From contig DATNFO010000045.1 of assembly GCA_035606355.1 (NCBI GenBank), positions 124,001 through 188,000 on the forward strand: DNA of 64,000 bases. Direction: 5' to 3'. Shown here one piece after another: positions 50,922 to 60,387 of the stretch. Position 1 is the stretch's first letter. Each line of letters begins with the position of its first letter. The notes beneath the pieces are model-generated. The model had not been told where the DNA came from. It saw nothing but the letters and a program-made list of their open reading frames with translations, and did not search any database. Made by a program: the position numbers and the translations under genes. The stretch is from Sulfopaludibacter sp035606355. Its GTDB lineage: Bacteria; Acidobacteriota; Terriglobia; Bryobacterales; Bryobacteraceae.

Positions 50922-53378
50922 TTACTTTCCGAAATAACTGCGGACGGGCGGCGGCGGAGTGGTGCCTTTGATGGCACGCCAGAGCGCGTCGTTCATTTCA
51001 TCGTCGTCGTTTTCGTCGGCTTCGTCGAACTTGAGATCGTCGTCTTTTTTGGCGGCGGGCGCGGCTGGCGGATTGTGTTCGGTCAGCGAGTAACGCGGGC
51101 GTTCGGGGACGTAGGCACTGGTATCCGGCTTGCTTTGGAAGGCGGCGGCCATGGGGCGCGCGGAGGCATCGAACTGCGTCATGGGCTTGAGGCCGAGAAT
51201 GAGCTCGATGGTGCGCAGCATGGACGCGGTGTTGTACATGGTGCTATCGACAGTGTGGCGCTTGGTGTACGCGGAGATCAGGAAGGCCTCCGAGCGGTGC
51301 GAGTCGACGTGATCCGGGCCGTTTTGCGCATCGTCCTCAAGGATGCAGATGACGGTATTGGTCCAGAAGCGCGACTTGGAGATGCCTTCGACGATCTGGC
51401 CGACGGCGTAATCGTTATCGGCGGCCGAAGAGTACGGATGAAGCTTGCCGGCGGCGCTGCCGTAGGTGTGGTCGTTGCCGAGGCGCATCACCATGAGGCG
51501 AGGCATTTCGCCCGTCTTTTCGAATTCCGCGAGATCGGCGAGGAAGATTTTGGCGCGATCGATGTCGGGGTAGTCGAGATCGAAGCCGCGATATTTATCG
51601 TTCGTGTACTTGGCGAGGACGGGATCGCGAACGCCGGTGATCTGCGGCTCGCCGGTGGGCGGCGCCTTCTTGATCTCGTTCACCATGTAGCCATAGTTCC
51701 TGATGGAGACGCCGGCGAGCGCGGCGCTGGTCCAGAGATAGCCGGCGGGCGGCTGCGAGGCGATATCCTGTTCTTCGAAATCGTAAACGCCGCGGCGCTT
51801 GGAATAGTGGTTGGGCCACATCTTCTGCACGTAATCGGGGGCGATGGCGGCGGTGGACCAGTTGTGGCCATCGGCGGACACGTCGGCGTTCACGTAGAAG
51901 TTGTCGAACAGGACGAATTCGCGCGCGAGCTTGTGAAGGTTGGGTGTGATGTTCTCGGTGAAGAGCGCGAGTGATGGGTCGCCGTTGCCTTCCTTCAGAT
52001 CGCCGAGAACCTGATCGTAGGTGCGGTTCTCGCGGACGATGTAGAGCACGTGCTGAATGGGCGTCGGCATGGTTTCGTCGAGTTGCTCATCGCGATAGGG
52101 CGAGTTCGACATGGCCTTCTGCGTCCATTGCTCGAGTTGCTGGGTGGTGAACGGCGGGATCCAGGACGCGGTGCCGGTTTGCATTCGTCCGACGAAGTAT
52201 TCATTGGCGACACCCAGATGGACGGGCTCGGCGCGGCGGATGGGGGTGGGGCCAAGGGGATTGGGGTACGAGCGAAGGCCCTTGCCATTGATGATGACGA
52301 GGGTGTTATCGGCGAGGACGCGCACGGCGGTGGGATACCAGCCCGCGGGAATGAAGCCTTCGACGCGCGTGCGGTCGTGGGCGACATTGGCGACGGCGGC
52401 GACGTTGCCATCGGAACAGGCAATGAAGAGGCGGTTGCCATCGGGGCTGAGGGCGAGCGCGGAGGGCGTCATGCCGAGCGGCTGGCGCGGGGTCATGCTG
52501 ATGTTGATGACTTCGACGACTTTCAGCTCGCTGCCGGAGTCCAGTCCGACCGCGTAGACATTGTTGCTGTGCGCGGCGGCAACGAAGAGGCGGGAGGTCC
52601 AGGTGGGCGAATCGGGAGATCCTTCACTGGGTCCGTTGCGCCAAACGATATCGGTGGGGTGCGCGCCGAGGGTGACGTGCGCGGTCTGATTGCCGGTGGC
52701 GGTGTCGTATTGGCCGAGATTGCCGTCGGCCCAATGAGTAACGAAGAAGCTCTTGCCATCGTGCGCGAAGAGGATGCGGTAGGGGCGGCGTCCGGTGGTG
52801 ACCCGGCTGATGACCATACCGGATTGCGGGTTGATGACCGCGATGGAATTCTTGTAAAGCTCCGCGGCGTAGAGCAGGCGGCCATCGGGAGTCATGGCAA
52901 CGTCGCCGATGAAGTCATTGTCTTTGTGCGTGGCCGCGGGGACGGTCGCGAAGGTGCGGGCGGGGGTGAGCTTGCCGTTTTCGAAGGCGAATTCAAAGAC
53001 TGCGGCCTTGGAGCCTCCGCCCACGTAGACGCGGTCGCCGGCCGGATTGAACGTGAGGCCGAGCCAGCCATCGGCGACGGGCGTGCTGCTGGTGACGGTT
53101 CCGGTGGCGGTATCGATGACGCTGATGGAGGGCGGACGGTAGCCGCCGTTGAGGACGAGGAGGTGCTTGCCGTCTTTCGACAGGGCGGAGGACATCGGGA
53201 GGGTATCGAGGGGCACCTGTTTGCCGATGGGATCGAGCTTCCACCCGGAGTTGAGGAGGAAGGCGCCTCCGGGAAGCGGTCCGACGCGCTCGGGCGGCGC
53301 GGGTTGGGAACTGAGGAAGGCGGCCAAGCCGAGGGCCGCGGCGGGGAGAGCGATTCGGACGAGAAGCTTAGGCGACAT
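50922..53378 (-). CDS. YncE-type beta-propeller fused to alkaline-phosphatase-like phosphoesterase
   Basis: 818 residues: signal peptide (LVRIALPAAALGLAAFLSSQ), a YncE/lactonase-like seven-blade propeller (about 40-385; HLLVLNGGYRPPSISVIDTA, FTPDG-like strands), then a phosphoesterase domain (about 430-770) with HVLYIVRENRTYDQVLGD at its start and EDDAQNGPDHVDSHRSEAF carrying the metal-binding acidic/His residues of the phospholipase C/acid phosphatase family. The C-terminus is acidic. The combination is common in Acidobacteriota; the substrate is unknown. Directly downstream of the VgrG-PAAR genes on the same strand, 82 nt after PAAR, but has its own Sec signal. Confidence 0.85.
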   Translation of the reverse strand: MSPKLLVRIALPAAALGLAAFLSSQPAPPERVGPLPGGAFLLNSGWKLDPIGKQVPLDTLPMSSALSKDGKHLLVLNGGYRPPSISVIDTATGTVTSSTPVADGWLGLTFNPAGDRVYVGGGSKAAVFEFAFENGKLTPARTFATVPAATHKDNDFIGDVAMTPDGRLLYAAELYKNSIAVINPQSGMVISRVTTGRRPYRILFAHDGKSFFVTHWADGNLGQYDTATGNQTAHVTLGAHPTDIVWRNGPSEGSPDSPTWTSRLFVAAAHSNNVYAVGLDSGSELKVVEVINISMTPRQPLGMTPSALALSPDGNRLFIACSDGNVAAVANVAHDRTRVEGFIPAGWYPTAVRVLADNTLVIINGKGLRSYPNPLGPTPIRRAEPVHLGVANEYFVGRMQTGTASWIPPFTTQQLEQWTQKAMSNSPYRDEQLDETMPTPIQHVLYIVRENRTYDQVLGDLKEGNGDPSLALFTENITPNLHKLAREFVLFDNFYVNADVSADGHNWSTAAIAPDYVQKMWPNHYSKRRGVYDFEEQDIASQPPAGYLWTSAALAGVSIRNYGYMVNEIKKAPPTGEPQITGVRDPVLAKYTNDKYRGFDLDYPDIDRAKIFLADLAEFEKTGEMPRLMVMRLGNDHTYGSAAGKLHPYSSAADNDYAVGQIVEGISKSRFWTNTVICILEDDAQNGPDHVDSHRSEAFLISAYTKRHTVDSTMYNTASMLRTIELILGLKPMTQFDASARPMAAAFQSKPDTSAYVPERPRYSLTEHNPPAAPAAKKDDDLKFDEADENDDDEMNDALWRAIKGTTPPPPVRSYFGK

Positions 53379-53460
53379 GGATCTCCCATTTTACTGCCGG
53401 GGCGGCGGTGATGCTTGGGAAATGGGCAGGCCTGCTTGGCAAGTGGGCAGGCCTGGAGGC

Positions 53461-53751
53461 CTACCCTACCAGGACGGTGGGGGCTCCCAGGACTATGGTG
53501 CCTCCGTGGGCGGTGAGATCTCCCAGGCGGGCTTGGGGTTGACCTATCGTCAGGACGGTGAACGAGCCCAAGGCGATTACGTCGGGCGGACCTACGCAGA
53601 CCGCCATGTCGCCGACTCTGGCAGCGGGCAAGCCGCAAATAAGAACCGTGATGCCTCCGGGCGGCAGAATCGGGCCGCCTACGTGGGGCACGATTCCCGT
53701 GACCATCGGACAAACGTGCATGTCGGTGATGCGGGCCGCGGGCATTCCCAT
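53461..53751 (-). CDS. PAAR-domain protein, T6SS spike tip
   Basis: 96 residues with the PAAR repeats MGMPAARITDMHVCP, GLPAARVGDMAVCVG and QPQARLGDLTAHG, and the His/Cys residues that hold a zinc at the tip. PAAR proteins sharpen the VgrG spike and carry effectors of the type VI system. Last of three coupled genes: its ATG overlaps the TAA of the preceding gene. No effector extension is attached, so any cargo binds non-covalently. Confidence 0.9.
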   Translation of the reverse strand: MGMPAARITDMHVCPMVTGIVPHVGGPILPPGGITVLICGLPAARVGDMAVCVGPPDVIALGSFTVLTIGQPQARLGDLTAHGGTIVLGAPTVLVG

Positions 53752-54326
53752 TATTTCTTCTCCCAGAGTTTGATTCGGGTGGTGACGTCGACACCTTGAG
53801 CGATGAACGACTGGAACTTCTCGGGGCCTTTTTCCGGTTCTTTCCCGAGAGCGGCGAAAATGATGGCGCCTGCGACGGCCTTGGCGGTGAGGAATTCGCC
53901 GGGCGGCACGGGCGGCGCTTCGGGCGGCGCGAGACTTCCTCCGCTAAAAAACGCGGCGAGACCGGCGCAACCGGTCGCCGACCCGAAACCCGCTTGTTCG
54001 GCGGCTAAGTGGGCGGCGCGGCGATTGTCTTCGCTCGGTTGCGCGATCCACTTTTCGGTAGCGTCGAGGGAGGCTTTGGTCTTGGCTTCGGGCGCATCAC
54101 CGGCAACGCGCTTGGCGCAGACCCACGCCCACCACACTGCTTCGCGCTTGGGCAGCGCGTGCGCGAGGAAGCGAACCGCGTCGGGGAAAAGCTTCTTTTC
54201 CGAAAGGAGCGCGACAAAGGCGGACGGAGCGGTGTCCGCGCCGAGCAGCGCGAGAGCCTCGGGGCTGAGTTCGGCGGCAGCGGAGACCGCGGCCGAAGGG
54301 GATACGGATTGTGCGGCGCCGCCCAT
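53751..54326 (-). CDS. DUF6931-like protein, VgrG/PAAR-associated
   Basis: 191 residues, helical and Ala-rich, with WWAWVCAKRV and EDNRRAAHLAAEQAGF, a pattern I associate with the DUF6931 family found in type VI loci. No signal peptide or enzymatic motif. Wedged between vgrG and the PAAR gene with one-base overlaps on both sides, so it is made together with them; an adaptor that loads an effector or the PAAR protein onto VgrG is a reasonable guess. Function has not been established to my knowledge. Confidence 0.7.
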   Translation of the reverse strand: MGGAAQSVSPSAAVSAAAELSPEALALLGADTAPSAFVALLSEKKLFPDAVRFLAHALPKREAVWWAWVCAKRVAGDAPEAKTKASLDATEKWIAQPSEDNRRAAHLAAEQAGFGSATGCAGLAAFFSGGSLAPPEAPPVPPGEFLTAKAVAGAIIFAALGKEPEKGPEKFQSFIAQGVDVTTRIKLWEKK

Positions 54327-56311
54327 CAGTTGATCATCACGATGCCGCCCTTGACGGTGGTCATGGCGGTTCCGCTCACTTGAACCATAACGCCCTGCAC
54401 CTGCACCTGAACCTGGCCTTTGATGGAGATCATCATCCCTTCCATGGTAATTCCCATCTGATCGATTGTGATTTTGCTCTGGCCGACTTTCAGAGTGATG
54501 GACTGCATGGCCTCTGTACTTGCAGCTCCGAGATCGAGGTTCGTGGTCTGATTGCCCATGGACAGCTTGATGGACTGGTCGCCCATTTTTAGCTCGGTGC
54601 TCTGATTGCCCATTTTCAGGACAGTGCTCTGATTGCCCTGTTCCAGCGTGATACTTTGGTTGCCCTGCTTCACGGTGATGGTTTCGTTGTTGGTGACGGT
54701 TTGGGTTTCGTCGTTCTTGACCGTAGTCACGCGGTCGTGATCCACGGTGCGGGTCTCGTCATTCTCCACTTCCGTGATCAGATCTTTTTCCGCGTGCATG
54801 AAGATCTGTTCGGCGCCCTTTTTGTCTTCGATACGGATCTCGTTGAAATTCGCCGCACCGCCGCCTTTGGAACTGCGGCTCTTGATTCCACTTTGCGTGG
54901 CATTGCCCGGCAGATCGTACGGCGGCATCTGCATGGCGTTGTAGACGCTTCCGACGATGAGCGGATGATCGACATCGCCGTTGACGAAATCGATCACCAC
55001 TTCCTGACCGATCCGGGGAATGTGGATGGCGCCCCACTGCTTGCCCGCCCAATAGGTAGCGACGCGGCACCAGCAGGAGCTGTTTTCATCGTTCTTGCCC
55101 TCGCGGTCCCAGTGAAACTGCACCTTCACGCGGCCGTACTTGTCCGTGTAAATCTCTTCGCCGCCGGGACCGACCACGATGGCAGTCTCTACGCCGCGCA
55201 CCGCCGGAAGGGGAGTAACGATCGGCGGGCGATAGTGGACGTCCGCCGGAATGCACTCGAACTGATTGTCGTAGTGTCCGCCTCCGGCGCCTCCGCCCAT
55301 CTCGATCGGCTGGCGGGCGGTGTGAGTCACGGCGATCAGAGTGTAGGAGCCATTGGACTCGGAGATGGAATGGTTCTTCAGGTTGAATTTGTAGCCGGGG
55401 CAGAATTGGGGGTGGGTGCTTGTGCCGCGATTGATCTGGCCTTCAGCCTCTTCGGCCTGCATACGAATTTTAGCGAGCGGATCGGCATCGCCCTGCTTGT
55501 CGTAACCGCCCGGATAGTCGTAGCATTCGAGCTTGCCGTTGTTGGTCAGCTTGATGATGCTACTGCTGGATGCGTTCAGGTGTGTGGACGGCGTTTCGAA
55601 GGACCAGTCGCCCATGGTGACTTTACCGATGGTGTACTCCTGCGATTTGCTCCAGGAGTAGATGCGGTCGTCATCGCGCACTCCGCCGATGACCTCCTCG
55701 AATTCCACGTCGCTGCCGCCCTCCAGATCCGCAAAAACGGTCGGGCTATCGCCGAGGACCAGGGTGTGGCTTCCATTCGTGTGCTGGTAGAAATAGAAAA
55801 TCCCTTCGTCTTCCATGAGCCGGTTGATGAAGGCGAAGTCGCTCTCGCGGTATTGGACACAGTATTCGCGCGGATTGTACGTACCGGTGAGCGACATTTT
55901 CAGCGTGCCGCTGAGCCCTTTTTCGGCGAGGATCTGCTGGACGATATCGGGAACGCTCTTATTCTGAAAAATGCGATTGGTTTGCGTCTGGTCCAGGAAC
56001 CACGTATCGGGGACGATGCGCAGCGTGTAATGGGTGACGTCGCGCTCCCGATCGTACACGCCCTCCGATATGGAATTGACGATGCCGTTGAAGTGGCGGG
56101 TAGAGGTTGAGCCGCGCACGGCGGCAGTTACGCTTTTGCCGAGGATGTCTTTGAACTTGATCGGCGAGGAACCTTGCCACACGGTATCGGCTTCGAAGTG
56201 AAACAGGGCGGAGACGGCTTCGCGCGCGCGGAAGGCCACGAGCACAAGCGCGTCGGCGCCGAGAGGAGTGGTGATTTGCAGGGCCCGGTCGGATTGTATG
56301 AAGGGCGTCAT
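54326..56311 (-). CDS. vgrG: VgrG, T6SS spike protein
   Basis: 661 residues: gp27-like base (about 1-370; the phage-base-plate motifs QYRESDFAFINRLMEDEGI, YFYQ), the gp5 OB domain (DKYGRVKVQFHWDREGK; SSCWCRVATYWAG; PRIGQEVVIDFVNGDVDHPL), then a beta-helix needle (about 510-640) of short repeats, GNQSITLEQ, GNQSTVLKM, GNQSTELKM, GDQSIKLSM, GNQTTNLDL. Three VgrG chains form the spike pushed out by the contracting sheath. No C-terminal effector domain: the chain ends soon after the needle. Upstream lies a palindromic element rather than a further tss gene. Confidence 0.92.
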   Translation of the reverse strand: MTPFIQSDRALQITTPLGADALVLVAFRAREAVSALFHFEADTVWQGSSPIKFKDILGKSVTAAVRGSTSTRHFNGIVNSISEGVYDRERDVTHYTLRIVPDTWFLDQTQTNRIFQNKSVPDIVQQILAEKGLSGTLKMSLTGTYNPREYCVQYRESDFAFINRLMEDEGIFYFYQHTNGSHTLVLGDSPTVFADLEGGSDVEFEEVIGGVRDDDRIYSWSKSQEYTIGKVTMGDWSFETPSTHLNASSSSIIKLTNNGKLECYDYPGGYDKQGDADPLAKIRMQAEEAEGQINRGTSTHPQFCPGYKFNLKNHSISESNGSYTLIAVTHTARQPIEMGGGAGGGHYDNQFECIPADVHYRPPIVTPLPAVRGVETAIVVGPGGEEIYTDKYGRVKVQFHWDREGKNDENSSCWCRVATYWAGKQWGAIHIPRIGQEVVIDFVNGDVDHPLIVGSVYNAMQMPPYDLPGNATQSGIKSRSSKGGGAANFNEIRIEDKKGAEQIFMHAEKDLITEVENDETRTVDHDRVTTVKNDETQTVTNNETITVKQGNQSITLEQGNQSTVLKMGNQSTELKMGDQSIKLSMGNQTTNLDLGAASTEAMQSITLKVGQSKITIDQMGITMEGMMISIKGQVQVQVQGVMVQVSGTAMTTVKGGIVMIN

Positions 56312-56632
56312 GCGTTACTCTCCTGGAGCGCGATGGTTACCCCCGGCACCGTTTGCCGCTCCGTGACGGGGTTGCGAAAGAATATCGAATTGCCTTTTGC
56401 CGCATTCAAACGCACTCGCATTCCGGGCACCTTTTACCGCTCCCTTACGGTCGCGGCTCCGTATGTAGTTGATGCTGCTAACGGAGCCGCGACCGTGAGG
56501 GAGCGGTAAAAGGTGCATCGAAAGGCGCATGCAGCGCGACGGGAACAACAGCCGGGTTGTTCTTTCCCAACCCCTCACGATCGCGGCTCCGTTAGAGTGC
56601 TTCATCGCCTTTCGAATTATTCTACAGTCCTG
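56312..56632. other. Gene-free interval between tssH and vgrG
   Basis: No gene seen. It contains one CGCGGCTCCGT element with a truncated second core, so the structural T6SS genes and the VgrG-DUF6931-PAAR module are physically separated and may have separate promoters. Confidence 0.65.
56427..56597. repeat. CGCGGCTCCGT palindromic element, copy 4
   Basis: Core arms ACCGCTCCCTTACGGTC and GACCGTGAGGGAGCGG around GCGGCTCCGTATG ... TAACGGAGCCGC, then GTGCATCGAAAGGCGCATG and a truncated second arm (CCCTCACGATCGCGGCTCCG). Orientation matches copy 2. Confidence 0.75.
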
Positions 56633-59317
56633 CTACTGATACAAAAACGCTCCATCGGGTGCGATGGCCACGTGGATGCGGTCCAGCTTCTGGCGTTCGG
56701 CCATGCGGCCCAGGATCTGGCGCGAAATCTCGGGAAGCAGGGTGTTGGTCAGAATGTTATCGACGTTGCGCGCTCCGCTTTCGACTTCGGTGCAGCGGCG
56801 CGCCACTTCTTCGACCAGCGCTTCATCGTGCGTGAGCGAGATCTTGTGAGTTTCCTGCAGGCGGCGCTGGATTTTGCCGACTTTCAGGCGGACGATCTGC
56901 TTAAGAGCTTCGTCGCGCACCGGGAAGTACGGAATGATGACCATGCGGCCCAGGAATGCGGGCTTAAAGATCTTGTTGAGCTCGGGCTTCAGGGCTTTGA
57001 CCAGGCCTTCGGAGCTGGGCATGGTCTCGGGATCGGCCGTAAGCTTCATGAGCGTATCCGTGCCCGCGTTGGAAGTGAGCAGGATGACGGTGTTCTTGAA
57101 GTTGATTTCGCGGCCCTCGCCGTCTTCCATCATGCCTTTATCGAAGACCTGGAAGAAAAGCTCGAGCACATCGGGGTGCGCCTTCTCCACTTCATCGAGC
57201 AGCACGACCGAGTAGGGTTTGCGGCGGACGGCTTCGGTAAGAACTCCGCCTTCTCCGTAACCGACGTAGCCCGGAGGCGAGCCCTTGAGGGTGGAAACGG
57301 TATGCGCTTCCTGGAACTCGCTCATGTTGATGGTGATGAGGTTGCGCTCGCCGCCGTAGAGAAGGTCGGCGAGGGCCAGCGCGGTTTCGGTTTTGCCGAC
57401 GCCGCTGGGCCCCACCAGCATGAAGACGCCGATGGGCTTGGACGGATCTTCGAGGCTCGCCTTGGAAGTGCGGATGCGCTCGCTGATCATGCCGAGCGCG
57501 TGATCCTGCCCGATGACGCGGCGGCCGAGGTGCGATTCGAGTTTAAGAATGCTCTCGACTTCGTCCTTCATCATCTTGCCGATGGGAATGCCTGTCCAGG
57601 CGGAGACCACGTCGCCGACGATGTGGGCATCCACGCAAACGCGCATGAGCGGGGTCTCGCCCTGAATTTCATCGAGCTGCGCATTGAGGGCGGCGAGCTC
57701 TTCGCGAAGCTGCTCGGGCGATGCCTGCGGCGGCGGAGTTTGCGCGGCGTCCGTAGCGGGCGCGGGCGCGGCGGCGGCTTGCGCGACAGGCTGAGCGGGC
57801 ACTTCGAGCGATCCGCGGATCTCGCGGATGCGGCTCACGATGCCGCGTTCTTTTTCCCAGCGGGCCTGTAGGTCGGCGAGGCGCGCTTCGGTTTCGGCTT
57901 TGCGCTTGGCGATGGCCTCGAGCCGCTCGGCGTGGTCTGCGCCGAGGGCGGATTCGCGCTCCAGCACGCGGATCTGCACAGCGCAATCGTCGATCTCGCG
58001 GGTGGCGTCTTCGACGGCCGGCGGCGTGGCGTTCTGCCCGAGGGAGAGACGCGCGCAGGCGGTATCGAGCACGCTTACGGCTTTATCGGGAAGCTGGCGA
58101 TCCGGCAGGTAGCGGTGCGAGAATTTGACGGCGGATGCGAGACCTTCGTCGAGGATGCGCACATTGTGATGCTTTTCGAGCGCCGGCACGATACCGCGGA
58201 GCATGGTTTCGCATTGCTTCTCGCTGGGCTCTTCCACTTTGATGACCTGGAAGCGGCGGGCGAGCGCGGGGTCTTTTTCAAAATACTTTTTGTACTCGGA
58301 CCACGTGGTGGCGGCGATGGTGCGGAGTTCGCCGCGGGCGAGAGCGGGCTTGAGGAGGTTGGCGGCATCGTTCTGCCCGGCTGCGCCGCCCGCGCCGATC
58401 ATGGTGTGAGCTTCATCGATGAAGAGGATGATGGGGGTCGGCGAGCTCTTCACTTCTTCGATGAGACCCTTGAGGCGGTTTTCGAATTCGCCTTTGATGC
58501 CGGCGCCGGCTTGCAGAAGCGCGAGGTCCAGCGTGCGGAGCGTAACGTTCTTGAGCGGAGGCGGCACGTCGCCGTTGGCGATGCGCAGCGCGAAGCCTTC
58601 CACGACGGCCGTTTTGCCGACGCCTGCTTCGCCGGTGAGGATCGGGTTGTTCTGCCGGCGGCGGGTGAGAATATCGATGATCTGGCGAATCTCGAAATCG
58701 CGGCCGAGCACCTGGTCGATCTTGCCCTTTTTGGCGTTCTCCGTGAGGTTGACGGTGAACTGATCCAGGTTCGGCGTCTTGCCGCCGGGCTTGGGCGCTC
58801 CGGGCGCGCCGGGAGCGGAAGCGGCGGCCGGCTCGGCGGCGTACTCGCCGGAATCTTCCATGATGGCGGGCAGAATCTTGCGCAGCTCCTGCGGCTCCAC
58901 CTTCTGCAGTTCCTTGCTGACATCGCGGACAATGCGCGAGAGCTCTTCATCGGAAACGAGAGCGAGAACGGCATACCCGGAGCGCACCTGGGCGGCTCCG
59001 AATTCCAGAGAGCCGATGCTCCACGCTTCGGTGAGCATGCGATGCAGCGACGGGCTGAAGGCGGGCGTGCGCGCATTGCCGGTTTTGAGCTTATCCAGAC
59101 TGCGCGCCAGTTCACCGGCGAGGCGCGATTTATCGACGCCGAATTGATTGAGGATGCGCGCAAAATCGGAGTCGGTCGCATCCATCAGCTTGACGAGGAA
59201 ATGCTCGATCTCCACGTCATAGTGGGTACGCGCCAGACACAGCCCGGCGCCCCCTTCGAGAGCGGCACGGGTGGTGTCGTTCAGCTTGGAAACAATTGCT
59301 TTCAGACTAATTGCCAT
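56633..59317 (-). CDS. tssH: TssH/ClpV, T6SS sheath-recycling ATPase
   Basis: 894 residues of the HSP100/ClpB class. N-terminal Clp_N domain (about 1-150), first AAA module with Walker A GEAGVGKTAVVE and Walker B ILFIDEAHTMIG, a middle coiled-coil (about 430-510), second AAA module with GPSGVGKTETALALA and VVLLDEVEKAHPD, and a ClpB-type D2 small domain. Its place after tssG assigns it to TssH, which disassembles contracted TssB/TssC sheaths. A Pro/Ala/Gln-rich insert (about 520-550) widens the linker between the two ATPase modules compared with ClpB. Start has AGGAGA upstream. Confidence 0.92.
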   Translation of the reverse strand: MAISLKAIVSKLNDTTRAALEGGAGLCLARTHYDVEIEHFLVKLMDATDSDFARILNQFGVDKSRLAGELARSLDKLKTGNARTPAFSPSLHRMLTEAWSIGSLEFGAAQVRSGYAVLALVSDEELSRIVRDVSKELQKVEPQELRKILPAIMEDSGEYAAEPAAASAPGAPGAPKPGGKTPNLDQFTVNLTENAKKGKIDQVLGRDFEIRQIIDILTRRRQNNPILTGEAGVGKTAVVEGFALRIANGDVPPPLKNVTLRTLDLALLQAGAGIKGEFENRLKGLIEEVKSSPTPIILFIDEAHTMIGAGGAAGQNDAANLLKPALARGELRTIAATTWSEYKKYFEKDPALARRFQVIKVEEPSEKQCETMLRGIVPALEKHHNVRILDEGLASAVKFSHRYLPDRQLPDKAVSVLDTACARLSLGQNATPPAVEDATREIDDCAVQIRVLERESALGADHAERLEAIAKRKAETEARLADLQARWEKERGIVSRIREIRGSLEVPAQPVAQAAAAPAPATDAAQTPPPQASPEQLREELAALNAQLDEIQGETPLMRVCVDAHIVGDVVSAWTGIPIGKMMKDEVESILKLESHLGRRVIGQDHALGMISERIRTSKASLEDPSKPIGVFMLVGPSGVGKTETALALADLLYGGERNLITINMSEFQEAHTVSTLKGSPPGYVGYGEGGVLTEAVRRKPYSVVLLDEVEKAHPDVLELFFQVFDKGMMEDGEGREINFKNTVILLTSNAGTDTLMKLTADPETMPSSEGLVKALKPELNKIFKPAFLGRMVIIPYFPVRDEALKQIVRLKVGKIQRRLQETHKISLTHDEALVEEVARRCTEVESGARNVDNILTNTLLPEISRQILGRMAERQKLDRIHVAIAPDGAFLYQ

Positions 59318-59328
59318 TAAAGGGTCTC

Positions 59329-60387
59329 CTATAAATCTAAAATCGTATCTCCGGGGTCGCGATCCAGCGGAGTGGATTTTGCCCAGGTGGTCCAGCCGAG
59401 ACGCGGGCCCGGCTCCCCGCGGTCATCCAACTCGCAGGGGGGAACGTCTTCGCGCCGCAGGACTAGCTGCAATTCCATGTCGTACTCGCCGCCTGCGTAA
59501 AAAGAAGCGATCGCGCGGACATGGCGGTAGCCTTCGCCGCCGGGCAGAAAGTCCATATATCGTTCGAGGGTGAGCGGGCCCAGGCGAATGCGCACGCGCG
59601 ATTGCTGGTCCCAAATCTCGTCGCCCACCACCGCGCCGATACCGAGCTGTTCGGCATCGCTGTTGCCTTCGCCGAGACAGCACTGCGAATCCTCGTCGAC
59701 GGGGTACCATGCGCCTACGAACTGTTCGATTTCGGCGGCGACTCCGAAGTAATCCATGAGAAGCTGGCGAAGTCCGGCAGCGGAGCGGGCGTGCGTGGAA
59801 AGCAGGCCGGCGTAGAACAGGAGAGAATCGTCGGAGACGTCCTGGCGATCCTGCAATCCGTGGGTTCCGAGGCCGAGCAGCGCCAGCAGATGATGCGAGA
59901 AGCGGTCGCGCTCGCCGCGCTCATAGGGAATTGCGAAGCGATATTTTTCCCACGCCTGGCAGAACAGCGACACCATGCGGTGGTTGAAGATGTCGAAGAA
60001 GTCGCGGAGGGTGGTGTCCTTGTTGCGCAGCCGTTCGCGAACGAGCGCGCTGTAATCCAGCGGCAGCACGCCCAAAGGTCCGGTGAGCCCCATCATGTTG
60101 ACGCGCATGAGAGGCGGCGTGCGGGTGGTATCCAGCGATTGAATCTGGCTGGCCGGGAATGCGACAGAAGCTTGCGCTCCGAAACGCACGGCTTCGTCGC
60201 CCGGATGGGTGAAGCGGCCCACTACCTGCCGGCCGGGATTCATCAGTTCCAGCAGGCGCACCGCCTGAAAGAACTCGAAGCGGTACGGCTCCTTGTAGAG
60301 ATCCGCGCGAATGGGCCAGCGGTCTTGGTTCGCGGCCGCCTCTTCGGGCGTCAGATCAGGATTTTCCGGCCGGCTCGGGGTGGCCAT
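59329..60387 (-). CDS. tssG: TssG, T6SS baseplate protein
   Basis: 352 residues with the TssG/VasB/ImpH family layout: N-terminal FEFFQAVRLLELM, the VRFGAQASVAFPASQI strand and the central NMMGLTGPLGVLPLDYSALV, then DFFDIFNHRMVSLF. It forms the baseplate wedge with TssF and TssE. Overlaps the end of tssF by 37 nt and ends 11 nt before tssH. Cytoplasmic. Confidence 0.92.
   Translation of the reverse strand: MATPSRPENPDLTPEEAAANQDRWPIRADLYKEPYRFEFFQAVRLLELMNPGRQVVGRFTHPGDEAVRFGAQASVAFPASQIQSLDTTRTPPLMRVNMMGLTGPLGVLPLDYSALVRERLRNKDTTLRDFFDIFNHRMVSLFCQAWEKYRFAIPYERGERDRFSHHLLALLGLGTHGLQDRQDVSDDSLLFYAGLLSTHARSAAGLRQLLMDYFGVAAEIEQFVGAWYPVDEDSQCCLGEGNSDAEQLGIGAVVGDEIWDQQSRVRIRLGPLTLERYMDFLPGGEGYRHVRAIASFYAGGEYDMELQLVLRREDVPPCELDDRGEPGPRLGWTTWAKSTPLDRDPGDTILDL

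Noticed and set aside
50922..53378. Propeller/phosphoesterase considered as a T6SS effector because it follows PAAR
   Set aside because: It has its own Sec signal peptide, a separate ribosome site and an 82-nt gap; similar proteins occur commonly without T6SS neighbours.
52050..53411. Antisense open frame opposite the propeller/phosphoesterase gene
   Set aside because: Glycine/Arg-rich low-information translation; the minus frame has a signal peptide and family motifs.
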